A DNA stretch of 64,000 bases from Auriscalpium vulgare (taxonomy: Eukaryota; Basidiomycota; Agaricomycetes; Russulales; Auriscalpiaceae). The notes under the pieces are model-generated. The model saw nothing but the letters and a program-made list of their open reading frames with translations, was not told where the DNA came from and searched no databases. Of the stretch, positions 11,478 through 22,706 are shown piece by piece. The DNA is taken from assembly GCA_019915015.1 (NCBI GenBank), contig JAHBBC010000011.1, forward strand, positions 1,612,001 through 1,676,000, given 5' to 3'. A program made the position numbers and the translations under genes. How positions within the stretch are numbered: position 1 is the first letter of the stretch; every line of letters begins with the position of its first letter.

Positions 11478-12548
11478 ATGCATCTGCGGCCGCTGTTCCT
11501 CCTTTCAATGATGGCGCCGTTTGCGTTGGCATCCTCCGGCGACCGAGCGCACGACTTTGAGCTCTGCACCGCGCGCTGCCAGAACGCCGAATGCAATGCC
11601 GACGCACCCCCCGAGTTCTCCCTCCCAATGCGCCTCACACGCTGGACATGCGCAGACAACTGCAAGTACACCTGCATGCACATGCTCACCGACTTCGCCC
11701 TCGAGACTGGCGTCCCCATCCAGCAGTACTACGGCAAGTGGCCGTTCTACCGCTTCCTCGGCATGCAGGAGCCCGCGTCCGTCCTGTTCTCCTTCACAAA
11801 CCTCCTCGTGCATATATGGGGCTTAGGCGAAGTCAAGAGGGTTGTCCCTGCAGAGCACCCTATGCGCGGGTACTACGTGACCTGGTCGTTTGTGAGCTGC
11901 AACGCGTGGATCTGGTCTGCTGTCTTCCACACCAGAGGTCAGCGTCTTCGTGAGTCTCATACTCTTTTGGTGTTCTGAACTTTGGTTGCTCCGATAGACA
12001 CACCCGTCACGGAACGCCTGGATTACTTTTCTGCGGCCGCAACGATCGTGTATTCCCTCTACTTCTCCGTCATCCGGCTCTTTCATCTGTACCCTGTACA
12101 GTCTCGCGCCTTTGCAGCGCCATCTGACGCGCATTCACGTCGTCGTACCTGGAGACATCTCGCCACGCTGGCCTACATTGCGCACGTCACCTATCTCACC
12201 GTCCTCCCTCGCTTCAATTATACCTACAACATCATCTTTAACCTCGCACTGGGTCTCCTTCACAACTTCCTCTGGTTGGGATTCGCCATGCCCTCTTCAT
12301 TGTCACCATTTCGGCGCTTTGCTTCCATGCCGAAAGCCTACCGCCCATCATATGCGAAGGATGCAGCCATTGCAGTCGCGCTGACGACCCTGGCAACATC
12401 TCTCGAGCTCTTTGATTTCCCCCCCTGGTGGGGGATAATAGATGCCCATTCCATGTGGCACCTAGCGACAGCACCATTAGCTGTCATCTGGTACGACTTT
12501 TTGGTCACCGACGCACAAGACTTAGGATGGAAGGCAGTCCGGCTGTAG
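11478..12548 (+). CDS. PER1: PER1/PGAP3-like GPI phospholipase
   Basis: ER/Golgi membrane protein of the Per1/PGAP3 family, which removes the sn-2 acyl chain during lipid remodelling of GPI anchors. Two exons, 11478-11937 and 11998-12548, with a phase-1 60 nt intron, give 336 residues, the usual family length. Residues 1-19 are a signal peptide (MHLRPLFLLSMMAPFALAS). A luminal Cys-rich segment follows (CTARCQNAEC, WTCADNCKYTCMH), then QYYGKWPFYRFLGMQEPAS, a hallmark of the family, and about seven hydrophobic segments. Conserved motifs AWIWSAVFHTRD around the intron and the late DAHSMWHLATAPL, with its Asp and His, are the expected catalytic-type residues of the CREST superfamily. The start ATG directly precedes the signal peptide. 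Divergent from the deacetylase gene. Confidence 0.93.
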
Positions 12549-12867
12549 TCATTGAAATGTGCGCTCTTCCCTTACCTGTCATCTCAACCTGAGGAACTCA
12601 CCGCCGTCGTACCCGTCTCTAGTATCATCATTCATAGCATTCATACATGTACCCAAGCATTGAAGAGCCACCGATCTCGTAATGGGAGTTTCTAGCTCAA
12701 AGAATATAGACTCTACCGCGGTCTCCATCCCTTCTATCCAATGAGGCTCTACACTCTCACTCCACCGGCTCACTTACACCCGTCTCTCCGTCGGTGCTGT
12801 ATGAGAATAAAGGATACTGGCGCGGCGTCAGCGTGTTCTCATGCGGGTACCCCTGGCAACGGGAACT
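12549..12867. other. Short convergent intergenic region
   Basis: About 320 bases between the convergent PER1-like and DUF6593-like genes. It should contain both polyadenylation regions; nothing else is visible. Confidence 0.4.
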
Positions 12868-13474
12868 TCACCCACTGATGACAGAGTCGAGCGCGTCGAG
12901 CATGCTCGCGTCAATTTCTAGGTAGGGGTGTCGGGACATTCGCAACACGAAGAGGTAACGCTTGTGCGGGTGGAAGACTGCGACCGGCGTGTTTCCGTAA
13001 TTGTCTTCTTGGACGAGCTGGACGGTATGGAAGTATGGGTCAAACAATATGCACGAGCGCTTGCCGAGGAAACTGCGCACCTCGAGGTGACGGCCCTTCA
13101 CTCGCCAGTTGTACGACCGCCCATCCTTGCCCTTGAACTTTCCTTTCCTACATTGACAACCGTCAGCCATATCACGCAACCCGACAAGCCAAAGCCACCG
13201 ACAGGAAGGCGTCCTCGCCGCTGGTCCTCCCGAGAAAATCTTCGACGGGAAGGAACTCTCCTCCATACATGCGCACCGCAACGGGACGCTCTGACTCGTT
13301 GCGCAACTCGCCAACAACGTCGAACGCGCGCGTGTTCGGGTCCTTGCGGCTGATGCGCGTGACGTCCTTCTCCCAGTGCGGCGTGACGATCTCGTAGTAG
13401 ATCACGTCGGAGTTGTTTGCAATGACGAGGTTCCGCATATTCGTTGTTGTCAGTGTAAGCTGTTGTGTTGGCAT
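12868..13474 (-). CDS. DUF6593-like basidiomycete protein
   Basis: Small beta-rich protein resembling the DUF6593 family, which is expanded in mushroom-forming fungi and has no known biochemical activity. Exons 13203-13474 and 12868-13147 are joined by a 55 nt phase-2 intron, giving 183 residues. Supporting features are the N-terminal LTLTTTNMRNLVIANNSDVI strand, a VIYYEIVTPHW segment, a charged RISRKDP turn, then GKDGRSYNWRVKGRHLEV and a C-terminal FHPHKRYLFVLRMSRHPY strand, the usual order of the domain. No signal peptide is present, so it is probably cytosolic. Only one start ATG (13474) fits. The family assignment is by pattern and could be wrong; the exon model is well supported by frame continuity. 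Confidence 0.7.
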
Positions 13475-14070
13475 TTTTGGTCTGTATGATGCCTGGAGGT
13501 AGATTGCGGGACGGGTTGCGAGGGGTGCTCCTTGTGCAGGTATATGTGTACGTGGGCTTTTATGGTTAAAAGCCAAGTCGCCAGTGGAGCCTATGTGATG
13601 CGGTGAGTATCCTTTGCTGGTCTTGGCAAGCTGGCTGAAATTGCTTCTCGTCTATCGCAGCGGCAGCATTGCCAAGCCGAAACCGCGAGAACGAATGGGT
13701 GGGCAGCCTATCAGTGGGGCCTTTATGGTGCGCTGTGCCCCAAGCGACTTCCACGAGTTTTCTTCAATCGTCGGCGGCATGGGGCTGCGGGGCGGCTTGG
13801 CGGTATGAGAAGTTGACCGGAAGAGGTCCGTGGGAGGTACTCAAAGGCTTGTACAGGCCGGGGCTCGTCTCGCGCGGTCGACGAAGAGTACAACATTCCC
13901 ACCGCTCTCACATTTTCTACCGCCAGAGACCATACAGTACACCCGCGCTCCCAATCAGAGGCAATTGTGGAGCCTTGGCTCTGTTCTATTGATACCACCC
14001 AGCGAAGAAATATTCTTCAGCATTCTGGGACCCCCAGTTCGCCGACACGTCCTCCTGGATCACCTCAATA
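13475..14070. other. Intergenic, nothing recognised
   Basis: About 600 bases between the DUF6593-like gene start and the 3' end of the BTB gene. No repeat or conserved frame was seen. Confidence 0.4.
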
Positions 14071-15154
14071 TCAAGACCGAGATAACCAACAATGCAAAAA
14101 GCCACCTACCAAAGAGAAAATTGCAGGCAGCGCCTGCCAAAGCTCGGTCCTCTTGGCATTGAGTTGCGTTTTACAAACGTGACTGCATTGATTGCAAACC
14201 TTCCCAATCCTGACGTGAGCATCGAGGGTGACCATGGAATAACCCAGGAAGGCGATAGGATCATTCACGACCGCATTGGAGTTGAGGCGTTCTTCCCACC
14301 ACTGCTCGAGAGCAGGCCAGCACGTTTGGCCTTGGCCGAGATTGCGGTTATTGCAGCTGAATGACAATTTCAATCGGGGCACGTCAAAGAGCAGAGGCAG
14401 GGCCTCGACGAAGCGTTGCTGGAACTCTCCCTGGCCGAGGTTCAACCTCTGCATCTCCTCTTGATTGAGCACGGCGTCCAGTTTGGATTCGTTCGAAGCG
14501 CAGTAGAGGTCGTAATACGCGCACGGGGAAATGTCGGGCATGTTGCATTCCCTAGCCAGGCGAATTGCGTTGACTGCATCGAAATCAACTCATGCTCTGG
14601 ACGATCATACAGCAGGACGTACCTGGCATAGGATATTCTTCTGGGTCGGGCTCGTCTTCTCGACCAGCATACATATCCACCATGGCGTGGTATCTGCGAC
14701 GGTGCGCATCCCACAGGCGCAACGACGACGGCCACTCGGCGTGAAAGACTTGCGAGACGAGATTGTGGATGCGCACGGCAACGTACTTCGTCGACAGTCT
14801 CAAAACCCCAACATAGGACGATGGGATGAAAGTATACTGAGTTCCCAGGCTGTATGGCGCCATTTCCGCAGGGTGCTTCTGGGTCTCGCTGTGCCCATGT
14901 AATGTTTGAGTTTTCTCTTGCAGGCTCGAAGGGCGTGAATACAGGCTCACCTTGGGTAGTACATAGCCTTCAAAAACGCCACGACGTCCTCCTCGGCATC
15001 CATTGTAAAGTCCATTATGGGCGCGCCGTCGCCGTAAGGCTTCTCGGACGCGAGATCGAACGCGCTGTCAGGCGGGTGCCTAGGCTGGCCCCATAGATCT
15101 GCGAAGGCTTCGCAGTGAGTCTCAGTAAAAACAGAAGTCGCGTCGTAGTCCTAT
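14071..15154 (-). pseudogene. BTB/POZ-domain gene, 5' part missing
   Basis: C-terminal portion of a basidiomycete BTB/POZ protein, a family of protein-interaction proteins often linked to cullin-3 or transcription. Three exon pieces join in frame: about 15154-14951, 14888-14623 and 14573-14071. They read CEAFADLWGQPRHPPDSAFD, PYGDGAPIMDFTMDAEEDVV, AFLKAMYYP, then a middle region ending VFHAEWPSSLRLWDAHRRRY and, after the last intron, NAIRLARECNMPDISPCAYY, which is the typical layout of these proteins. The N-terminal half of the BTB fold, with the expected start and first helices, is absent: at 15155 the sequence changes to the inverted end of a repeat. Downstream exons lack internal stops, so the loss may be recent, or an upstream exon lies beyond the 18 kb insertion and I did not recognise it. 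Confidence 0.7.
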
Positions 15155-15331
15155 TAGTGCTGCCGCGGTTCGGTTCTGAACCATGGTTCGAACCTGAACC
15201 AGGTTCGGTTCGGGGCTTGGTCCGGTTCAGGTTCAAGGTTGAGCTGAACCTGAACCAGCGGTCCGGTTCACGGTTCAGCGGGTGGTGAACCAAAGGGTAT
15301 GGTTCGAACCTGGTCCGAACCAACCGAACCA
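15155..15331 (+). repeat. Left long inverted end rich in GGTTCGG
   Basis: Begins TAGTGCTGCCGCGGTTCGGT and continues as degenerate GGTTCGGTTC / GAACC units for about 175 bases. The reverse complement of its first 20 bases, with one mismatch, ends at 33268. The YARNG-type terminus (TAGTG) resembles hAT transposon ends, but no 8 bp target duplication is intact. Confidence 0.7.
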
Positions 15332-15386
15332 TGAAGTTTTTCCCAACCTCTGTGCTGGCAAAATTAATAGGAAATACAATGTGCTT

Positions 15387-15870
15387 TGTTGGAATTTGGT
15401 GATGACGCTAGTCTCATGACAAATACTATGGAATGATCTAGAACGATCTGGACTTGTTTGATCATGGAACATTGTAGAATAGTCTAGAATAGCTACTATA
15501 CAGGATTGCTATACGCTTACTCAGGTCTTAACTCCTATCTCCTAGGATGACTGATGTACTTACTGATGCTGTGCAAGCTGACTGATTCTTACACATTATG
15601 TCTTACATATATGCTTTATGCTTACTACACAATTTCTGATTGGTTGATATGCAGAGCCCCAAGTAGTATAAAAGGGCTCCTTTCTTCGCTCAGATACCTC
15701 AGTCTTTTCACATCACAGACTGAGGTGAGCATTCCTATGCATACTTAGGAGTCTTCTCTTTACTAACTCACTTGTAGTATAGACTAACGTCTCTCTAAGG
15801 TACTGCAATATAGTCTTTTCACATCACAGACTGAGTATAGACTAACGTCTCTCTAAGTTGTGTTTCATCA
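15387..15870 (+). repeat. Copia 5' LTR
   Basis: 484 bp, starts TGTTGGAATTTGG and ends GTGTTTCATCA. It contains a TATA-like AGTATAAAAGGGC near 15666 and tandem repeats of the AGTCTTTTCACATCACAGAC block around 15710 and 15815, likely within R/U5. Confidence 0.95.
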
Positions 15871-15882
15871 GGTTATGGGCCC
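15871..15882 (+). promoter_or_regulatory. Copia primer binding site, half initiator tRNA-Met type
   Basis: GGTTATGGGCCC directly abuts the LTR. It is complementary to the anticodon arm of initiator tRNA-Met (GGGCCCATAACC), the internal-cleavage primer used by Drosophila copia and yeast Ty5, rather than to a tRNA 3' end. Confidence 0.8.
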
Positions 15883-16564
15883 TGCCTGAACACCTGCTAC
15901 AAGAAGTTACTTTGCTTTTTATCAAGGCGAGTCTACCATCATCTTCCCACTCGCGCCCTATCTTGGAGCTCTTCATTGAGCTGCCATTGTGCTCTCGCCC
16001 CTTTGGGGTTACGCGAGCGCTGATGACGGAGGCATGGCGATGCCAGAAGTCAGCGTGAGCCCTTCTGCCCTGTCCCTCTGTGCGCATACTGTACAATTAC
16101 CTACCCTGGTGTAGACCACAACTGTGTCGAACCAGAAGAGTCCACTACGGGCTTAGGGGAACCTGGGGAAGCCTGGGGGAACCATAGGTCCACTGAACTG
16201 TTGGCTGTCTGTCCCTTAAGTGGGAAGCAGTTTTGGTGTCCCAATCCTGAGGGCGGTAGTCAATCCACCCAGGAGCACCTGTTACAACTGCAGTGCGCTA
16301 CTATAAGTACTTAGATTTGTGGAGCCCAACCATCTAGGCTTTAATTAGGATCCGGAGGTGTACCTTGGTGCATTCTCGTTTCATCCTAACCACAAATTTG
16401 CGTACAAGTACTGTAATTGTACTGTATATGCGCACATGGACATGGGCAGGACAGGACCTTAGGGTTCTGGCTTAGAGATACAGCACATAGGGTTGACGTC
16501 GTCTTGAACTTCTTAAAGAATCTGGGTCTGACTGCTCCTCAAACCCAGATCATTCGCTCTTCAC

Positions 16565-19500
16565 ATGTCTGGAGAATTACTTCCCAAAGGATTTACCATC
16601 CTAGCTGGAAACAGCAACTATGCCCTTTGGCAAGATGATATGATGGCCTTTCTTAAAGTCAAGAAGCTCTGGAGGTACACCAGTGGCTCCAAGCCATCTC
16701 CCAAAGCTGCAGATCCAGACAATCCTACTGCAACTGAGGTGGAGGCGGAGGCAGTATGGGATGAAGAAGATGATGTGGCGCTTGGATACATTAAAGCATC
16801 CCTGGCACCAGCCTTGAAGAACAAAGTGGGCAACAATGACCACTCTTCTGATGCCTGGAAATTTCTCAAAACATCCTATTCCAAACCCGGCACTCGCACC
16901 ATCTTCACCCAATTTGACCTCTACCTTTCCACCCGTCTCATCGATACCAAACCTCTTGGACCTCAGATCAATGACTTTGATCAGCAGTATGAGAATCTCA
17001 AGAAGAATGGCATAACTGTTACACCCATCCAACACGCGTACTTCCTCCTCAAGGCCCTCCCAGATTCCTACAAGGCATTTAGGGATCTTACCCTTGATTC
17101 CTTCAGTGACCTTAAAACTGCCACTCCTGCTGAGATCACTACTCGCATCCTTGGCAAAGAGGCTAGCATAAAGGCAGACTCCACCATCGCTGCCACTGTT
17201 AATTCTGCGGCTGCCAAAGCCAAAGGAAAGCAGAAGGTGGAGAAGGGCAAGTGCAAGTACTGTCACAAGAAGGGTCACTGGGAGGCCAATTGTCGCAAGA
17301 AACAGGCTGATGAAGCTGGCGACAAGAAGAAGGGAGGGGACAGTAGTGGCGGCGGCGGAGGTAGTAGTAAACCCTCTGTAAATGCTCTAATTGTTGAGGC
17401 CTCGTCCTCCAATGAAGTCGCTGTTGCCTGGTACCTCTCGCCTGATAAGAATCGCTGGATGCTTGACAGTGGTTGCTCTCACCATATTACACATACACGT
17501 ACAGACTTTGCCCAGTACACGCCCCTAGAAAAACCTGGACATATTGCCGTTGGTGATAGTACTGCCCAGGCTATGCACTTCTATGGGACGGGCACTGTCA
17601 ATGCGTGGACAGATGTGGATGGGAAGCGTGTTGCGGTCACGCTTAAGAATGTGCTTTTTGCACCTAAAGCCGCTCATCGATACATATCGGTGACTACACT
17701 GTTGAACCAGAAGTTTGATGTGCTTCTACGTGGTTCTACAGGAGTGTGTACAATAGAACGCGCTGGCATAACCTATGGTATTGGCCAAAAGCACGATCAG
17801 TTTTATTGGTTGGAGCTTACGCCTAAACCTGCGGTTCATGAGGCGACGGTTAAAGATGCGGTCTCGGTTGACATTGCTCATGGACGCTTTGCTCATATGT
17901 CACATGGCGCCCTGAAACGACTTACTTCTGAAGTTGTCAAAGGGATTGTCATAGACCATGCTACAGTGGCTACTAAACCCTGTCATGGATGTGAGCTTGG
18001 CAAGAGCACTCGCCAGACCTACCCTAGTTCAGATAAGCGTGCCACCAGGGTTCTTGGCAAAATCCATTCGGATCTAGTCGGACCTATGCGTGTGCAGTCT
18101 ATCCAAGGATTCACATATATTGCGACATTCCTCGACGACTTCAGTAACAAAGGAGTTGCTATGTTCCTCAAGCGAAAGTCAGATTTTCTCCTGGCATTTG
18201 AGACATTCCTGGCCAGAGCTGAGAAGGAAACTAGTGTCAAGCTAGTGATCTTTCACTCTGATCGAGGAGGGGAATATATAAATACTATCTTGGATAAACG
18301 CTTTAAAGAACTGGGCATCACGCATCATAAAACCATGCCTTACACGCCACAACAGAACGGACGTGCGGAGCGCTGGAATCGTACCATCATGGAGAAAGCC
18401 CTGTCTATGCTTCATCATGCAGGCTTGTCTCTTGGGTTCTGGCAATGCGCGGTTGAGACTGCTGTTCATGTCTACAATCGCACTCCCACCCGTACGTTGA
18501 AATGGAAGACGCCAATGGAGGTATGGAGTGCTGGTCACATTCCTGACGTTGCGTACTTTCGCGTTTTTGGCTGCAAAGCCTACGTGCACATTCAGAAGGA
18601 ACATCGTCATAAATTGGAACCTAATGCCAAAGAAATGACGTTTGTGGGTTACGAGGATGGTTCAAAAGGTTACCGTTTCTGGAATCCTGCCACCCGGTCC
18701 ATTGTGTTGTCTGGCGAAGCAACATTTGATGAGACTTCCTTCATTTCAAGACCAACCCAGAAAGCGCCCCCAAGCGCTCCTGATCCTCCTACTCAACACC
18801 TAAGTCTCTCTGATTTAATCAATGATGAGGACTTCACTCCTGAACGGAGGCCTGTGCCCACTCCTCCAGTTAACGCAGCTGGAGATGACTCGGATCCAGA
18901 TGAGGATCCAGCACCCAAAGTAGAGAAAGACGATTCTAAGGTTAAAACACCACCTGCTACACCACCACCATCACGACCACATACGCCTCCACCTCCTGCT
19001 CCACCTCGCACACCACCTCGTCGCGCAACCAATGCTAGAGTTGATAATGAAGCACTTAGGCATAGAGTCCCACCGTTAGAAGAATCTCCACCTATCGCTG
19101 AAGCAGTGACACCACCAGCGCGTCCACGACGTGCAAATGCTGGTCAAAGAGCTGCAAGGCTCGGCGATCAGTATGATGGCTTAACTGCACTTCAAGTTGA
19201 ACAGCTGGATCTTCGACGGCGATTGCCTGATACACAAGGACTTGTGCGTCAGCTGGACTTTGAAGCTCCTAATCTCCACGCTCTGTTAGATCTCATGGTT
19301 GGTCACGATCCCAAAACCTACACAGAGGCTATGGCATCGCGAGATTTTTCCAAATGGTGGGAGGCGTGTCGGTATGAATTGGACCAGCTGAATAAGCTTG
19401 GTACTTGGGAACTGGTGGACAGACCAAAGAATAGAAAAGTCATTAAAAATCGTTGGGTGTTTAAGCTCAAGTCCAATGGCGTTTATCGTGCACGACTTGT

Positions 19501-20854
19501 AGCAAAGGGATTTACACAGGTTGAAGGGGTCGATTACACGGAAACTTACAGTCCAGTCGCCCGCTTTGAAACTATACGTTTCCTTCTTGCGTTGGCCGCG
19601 CTTGAAGATTGGGAAATTCATGGTATGGACGTCAAGTCGGCGTTCTTACATGGCGAACTGGATGAAGAGATCTTCATGGAGCAACCAGAAGGTTTCCTGA
19701 TCCCAGGGTTAGAGGACAAGGTAGTTCGATTGCTGAAGGCTATCTACGGCTTGAAGCAGGCGTCCAGAGTATGGAACGTACAAATCGATGCTCTCTTGAA
19801 GGAAATTGGATTCACCAGGACCTATTCGGATACTGGTGTCTATATCTATCGGCGACAGGAGGGGAACACAGTTACCATTTTGGTGCTGTATGTCGACGAT
19901 ATGGCTATCATGGGCAATTCGCTCCCAGAGATCACTCGAATCAAAGCCTTGCTTAAGACTCGATATGAGATGTCAGACTTAGGGGAGTTGAAAGAATTCC
20001 TTGGCATACGTATCACAAGAGATAGGCGCAAAAGGACATTGACAATTGACCAGAAGACATATCTGGAAGAAGTCCTTGATAGATTTGGGATGAAGGACGC
20101 GAACCCTGCTCGAACCCCTCTACCTGCGGGCTGTGTTTTGATAGCGTCTACTGAAGAAGTGGACAATGCACGTCGGAGTTATTACCAGTCGCTTATTGGC
20201 AGTATGATGTACTTTGCCATTGGCACTCGTCCAGACGCGGCATATGCTATTGCACGCCTAGCACAGTACAGTGCGAATCCCACTGAAATGCATCTGAAGA
20301 TGGCGAAGTATGTCTTGCGGTATATCAAAGGCACCCTTGACTACAAGCTTGTCTACAATGGCTTATCAGAGGAAGCTCAACTGCTTTCATACACGGACTC
20401 TGACCATGCTGAGAATAGAGACGATAGGACTTCCATTTCAGCCTTTGTTGTTAAACTGGCTGGAGGAGCTATTTCCTGGATGTCGCGGAAGCAAGCTACT
20501 ACTTCCCAATCCACAGCTCAATCGGAATACATCTCTATGGCGGAGGCTGCAAAGCAGTTGCAGTGGTACTACAACTTGTACTCTGAGCTTGGACTACCGG
20601 ATCCCACTCCTATCGACATGCGATGCGATAATCGCGCTGCTATTCTTACGGCAGAAAATCCCATGGTCGGTAGGAACATGAAGCATGTAGAGGTTAAATA
20701 CCACTTCATCCGGGAGTGCGTGGCAAAGGGACTTGTTCGCCTTGTACCAACCCCATCGGCTGAGAACGTCTCTGATGCTTTGACCAAGTCATTGCCTTAT
20801 GAGCTACTTACTCGGTTCAGTGGGAGCATGGGTTTGACTCGTCGCAAGGACTAG
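16565..20854 (+). CDS. Copia Gag-Pol polyprotein
   Basis: A single 1429-residue polyprotein that would be cut into capsid, protease, integrase and reverse transcriptase/RNase H. Residues about 1-200 are a Gag of the copia type. A CCHC zinc knuckle (CKYCHKKGHWEANC) lies at 230-243. The aspartic protease has WMLDSGCSHHITH with the catalytic Asp at 301. Integrase follows with D503 (HSDLVGP), D566 (HSDRGGEY) and E602 (NGRAERWNR), a DDX35E triad. Reverse transcriptase contains ARLVAKGFTQ, GMDVKSAFLHGEL and YVDD with D1111-D1112. RNase H has YTDSDHAEN with D1278 and ends near MKHVEVKYHFIRE. The order PR-IN-RT-RH is diagnostic for copia. No frameshift between gag and pol is present, as in many fungal copia elements. 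All catalytic residues are intact, so it may be competent for retrotransposition. Confidence 0.97.
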   Translation: MSGELLPKGFTILAGNSNYALWQDDMMAFLKVKKLWRYTSGSKPSPKAADPDNPTATEVEAEAVWDEEDDVALGYIKASLAPALKNKVGNNDHSSDAWKFLKTSYSKPGTRTIFTQFDLYLSTRLIDTKPLGPQINDFDQQYENLKKNGITVTPIQHAYFLLKALPDSYKAFRDLTLDSFSDLKTATPAEITTRILGKEASIKADSTIAATVNSAAAKAKGKQKVEKGKCKYCHKKGHWEANCRKKQADEAGDKKKGGDSSGGGGGSSKPSVNALIVEASSSNEVAVAWYLSPDKNRWMLDSGCSHHITHTRTDFAQYTPLEKPGHIAVGDSTAQAMHFYGTGTVNAWTDVDGKRVAVTLKNVLFAPKAAHRYISVTTLLNQKFDVLLRGSTGVCTIERAGITYGIGQKHDQFYWLELTPKPAVHEATVKDAVSVDIAHGRFAHMSHGALKRLTSEVVKGIVIDHATVATKPCHGCELGKSTRQTYPSSDKRATRVLGKIHSDLVGPMRVQSIQGFTYIATFLDDFSNKGVAMFLKRKSDFLLAFETFLARAEKETSVKLVIFHSDRGGEYINTILDKRFKELGITHHKTMPYTPQQNGRAERWNRTIMEKALSMLHHAGLSLGFWQCAVETAVHVYNRTPTRTLKWKTPMEVWSAGHIPDVAYFRVFGCKAYVHIQKEHRHKLEPNAKEMTFVGYEDGSKGYRFWNPATRSIVLSGEATFDETSFISRPTQKAPPSAPDPPTQHLSLSDLINDEDFTPERRPVPTPPVNAAGDDSDPDEDPAPKVEKDDSKVKTPPATPPPSRPHTPPPPAPPRTPPRRATNARVDNEALRHRVPPLEESPPIAEAVTPPARPRRANAGQRAARLGDQYDGLTALQVEQLDLRRRLPDTQGLVRQLDFEAPNLHALLDLMVGHDPKTYTEAMASRDFSKWWEACRYELDQLNKLGTWELVDRPKNRKVIKNRWVFKLKSNGVYRARLVAKGFTQVEGVDYTETYSPVARFETIRFLLALAALEDWEIHGMDVKSAFLHGELDEEIFMEQPEGFLIPGLEDKVVRLLKAIYGLKQASRVWNVQIDALLKEIGFTRTYSDTGVYIYRRQEGNTVTILVLYVDDMAIMGNSLPEITRIKALLKTRYEMSDLGELKEFLGIRITRDRRKRTLTIDQKTYLEEVLDRFGMKDANPARTPLPAGCVLIASTEEVDNARRSYYQSLIGSMMYFAIGTRPDAAYAIARLAQYSANPTEMHLKMAKYVLRYIKGTLDYKLVYNGLSEEAQLLSYTDSDHAENRDDRTSISAFVVKLAGGAISWMSRKQATTSQSTAQSEYISMAEAAKQLQWYYNLYSELGLPDPTPIDMRCDNRAAILTAENPMVGRNMKHVEVKYHFIRECVAKGLVRLVPTPSAENVSDALTKSLPYELLTRFSGSMGLTRRKD

Positions 20855-20880
20855 TGCTTGTCACTATTCGACTAGCCCAT

Positions 20881-20890
20881 CAAGTGGGAG
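20881..20890 (+). promoter_or_regulatory. Copia polypurine tract
   Basis: CAAGTGGGAG immediately precedes the 3' LTR at 20891, the expected primer for plus-strand synthesis. Confidence 0.8.
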
Positions 20891-21020
20891 TGTTGGAATT
20901 TGGTGATGACGCTAGTCTCATGACAAATACTATGGAATGATCTAGAACGATCTGGACTTGTTTGATCATGGAACATTGTAGAATAGTCTAGAATAGCTAC
21001 TATACAGGATTGCTATACGC
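20891..21020 (+). repeat. Copia 3' LTR, first part
   Basis: First 130 bases of the 3' LTR, identical by eye to 15387-15516. It ends at the ACGC target site of the nested array; the LTR resumes at 31307 after the duplicated ACGC. Confidence 0.95.
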
Positions 21021-22706
21021 TGATGGGCACCCACAGGTAGTAGGGTGGTAATGTGTCAGATACCAGATCCCTAGAGCGCTGGTGAGGGTACCGTGATGTG
21101 TGCGAGTGAGTGTCAGGGTCCCGAAGACAATCGGAGTGCGTCTCCGACGAGTGTGGGGAGGTGTGCGATCGGATGCGCCGGTCGGAATGCGTGATCGGTC
21201 GGAGAGTCGTCGATGAGGGGTCGGAGGCGCAGATGCGATGGTCGGAATGTGTGGACAAGTGGTGCGAGTGGTGCGATTGAGGCTGCGACCGCTGCGAGAC
21301 GACAGAGTCAAGACTGCAATCTCCGAGGTCGCAAGACGGTCGGAGCGACGATGAGTCGTGCAGGCAACGACGCAGAGGCGTGTGGACGGTCGGAGGAGCG
21401 GGGGCGGTGGTCGGAAGATAGGAATGAGTGGTGCGAGCACGCCAATCGATGTTGCGATCGCTGCGGGACGAGCGGAACGCAACTGCGATCTCCGATGTCG
21501 CAAGACGGTCGGAGCGACGAAGTGCGAGGGCAACGGCTAATGGGACGACGATGGAACAAGATGAGAGCGAGGAGAACGATAAGCTGAGTGCGGGACGATG
21601 ACGACGACGACAAAGGCAAAGGCAAAGGCGACAGAGCTAGCCTCGAGCTAACTATACGATAGAGACGAGGCTTTATGGGCGTCGAATGAGATCTGAACCG
21701 TGCGGGGGGAACCGAATCTGTATTGCAGTAGGATGCGACCGCTATTTATACGTTTCGACTGCTATAGTACGAGTCCGATCGAGAATAGAGTCGGAACAAA
21801 GGAAAACAAGTCGGAACAAAAGCAAACGATGGTGCGCAAGTCGCACATGGTACGGACAAAGGAGGAGAGTCAATAGAACATATCAGAAGGTCTGTGAGGC
21901 TGTATAGAACAATGTGGAGCAAGTGATCAGCGCTGTCAGGAGGGCAGTGCAAGCGCATGGAAAACGATCTGCGCTGTCAAGAAGTGTGGGAGAGACATCC
22001 TAAAATGTCGAACAAGACAATACGACCAGAATAGGAGGCAATGGAGGTGTGGCGAGTGGTAGAATGCACTCCGACGTGCGAGGGGGTCGCAGGTGAGTGT
22101 TGTGATCTTGCGACTTGTCGAACGGTCGGAAGAATGCTCCGGTAGTACGTGTGCGATGGTCGGAGCGGCGGAGGGATAATCGGAGCGCTGGTCCGATCGC
22201 AGAACGATTGGGATCGAAGAAATGTTGCGCAAACTCGAGAGCTGGGCTAGACAATGGTCGGAGGACAATGGCGCGACTGTGGGGGTACTCGGAAGTCGCA
22301 GAAACGTCGGAGAGGCGTGGCGCACGTGCTGAAACGACGATCTCGACCATCGAAATGTCTGATGGAATTCCAACGCGTTGTGACAACTGTGGGAGACGCT
22401 GCGCTCGAGGTCGCGTGGCGGCAGTCGGAACGATGAGCGAGTGGTCGGATGACTGCGTGTGATGCGTGCGACGGAGTTGCTGGTCCGAGCGTGGTGTCCA
22501 AGGTATGATTCTGATTGCGCGACAGCTCTGCGAGACTCCAACGGTCGGAACTCTGGCTCCGATCTTGCGAGCGGTCGGAAGAACTAATCGAGTGGTCGGA
22601 GCACTGCTGCGCGACGCTGCGATCTCCGGAATTGTGTATCTGTCGACTTGACGAAAGTGCGAAAATCCCGTAACGATCGCCTCACAGCGCGGGGCGAGGC
22701 GTATCA
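21021..22706 (-). repeat. Array LTR a
   Basis: 1,686 bp LTR, TG...CA. On the minus strand a TATAAATAG box lies at 21742-21750, so U3 spans roughly 22706-21750 and R/U5 the remainder. The final 707 bases of the upstream gag frame run into its U3. Confidence 0.9.

Noticed and set aside
15190..15310. GGTTCGAACC strings as tRNA B-boxes
   Set aside because: They are part of the degenerate GGTTCGG repeat and lack an A-box or cloverleaf.
21021..21997. A shorter 977 bp LTR ending just after the gag stop
   Set aside because: The right junction of the array with the ACGC duplication shows the LTR ends at GCGTATCA, giving 1,686 bp.
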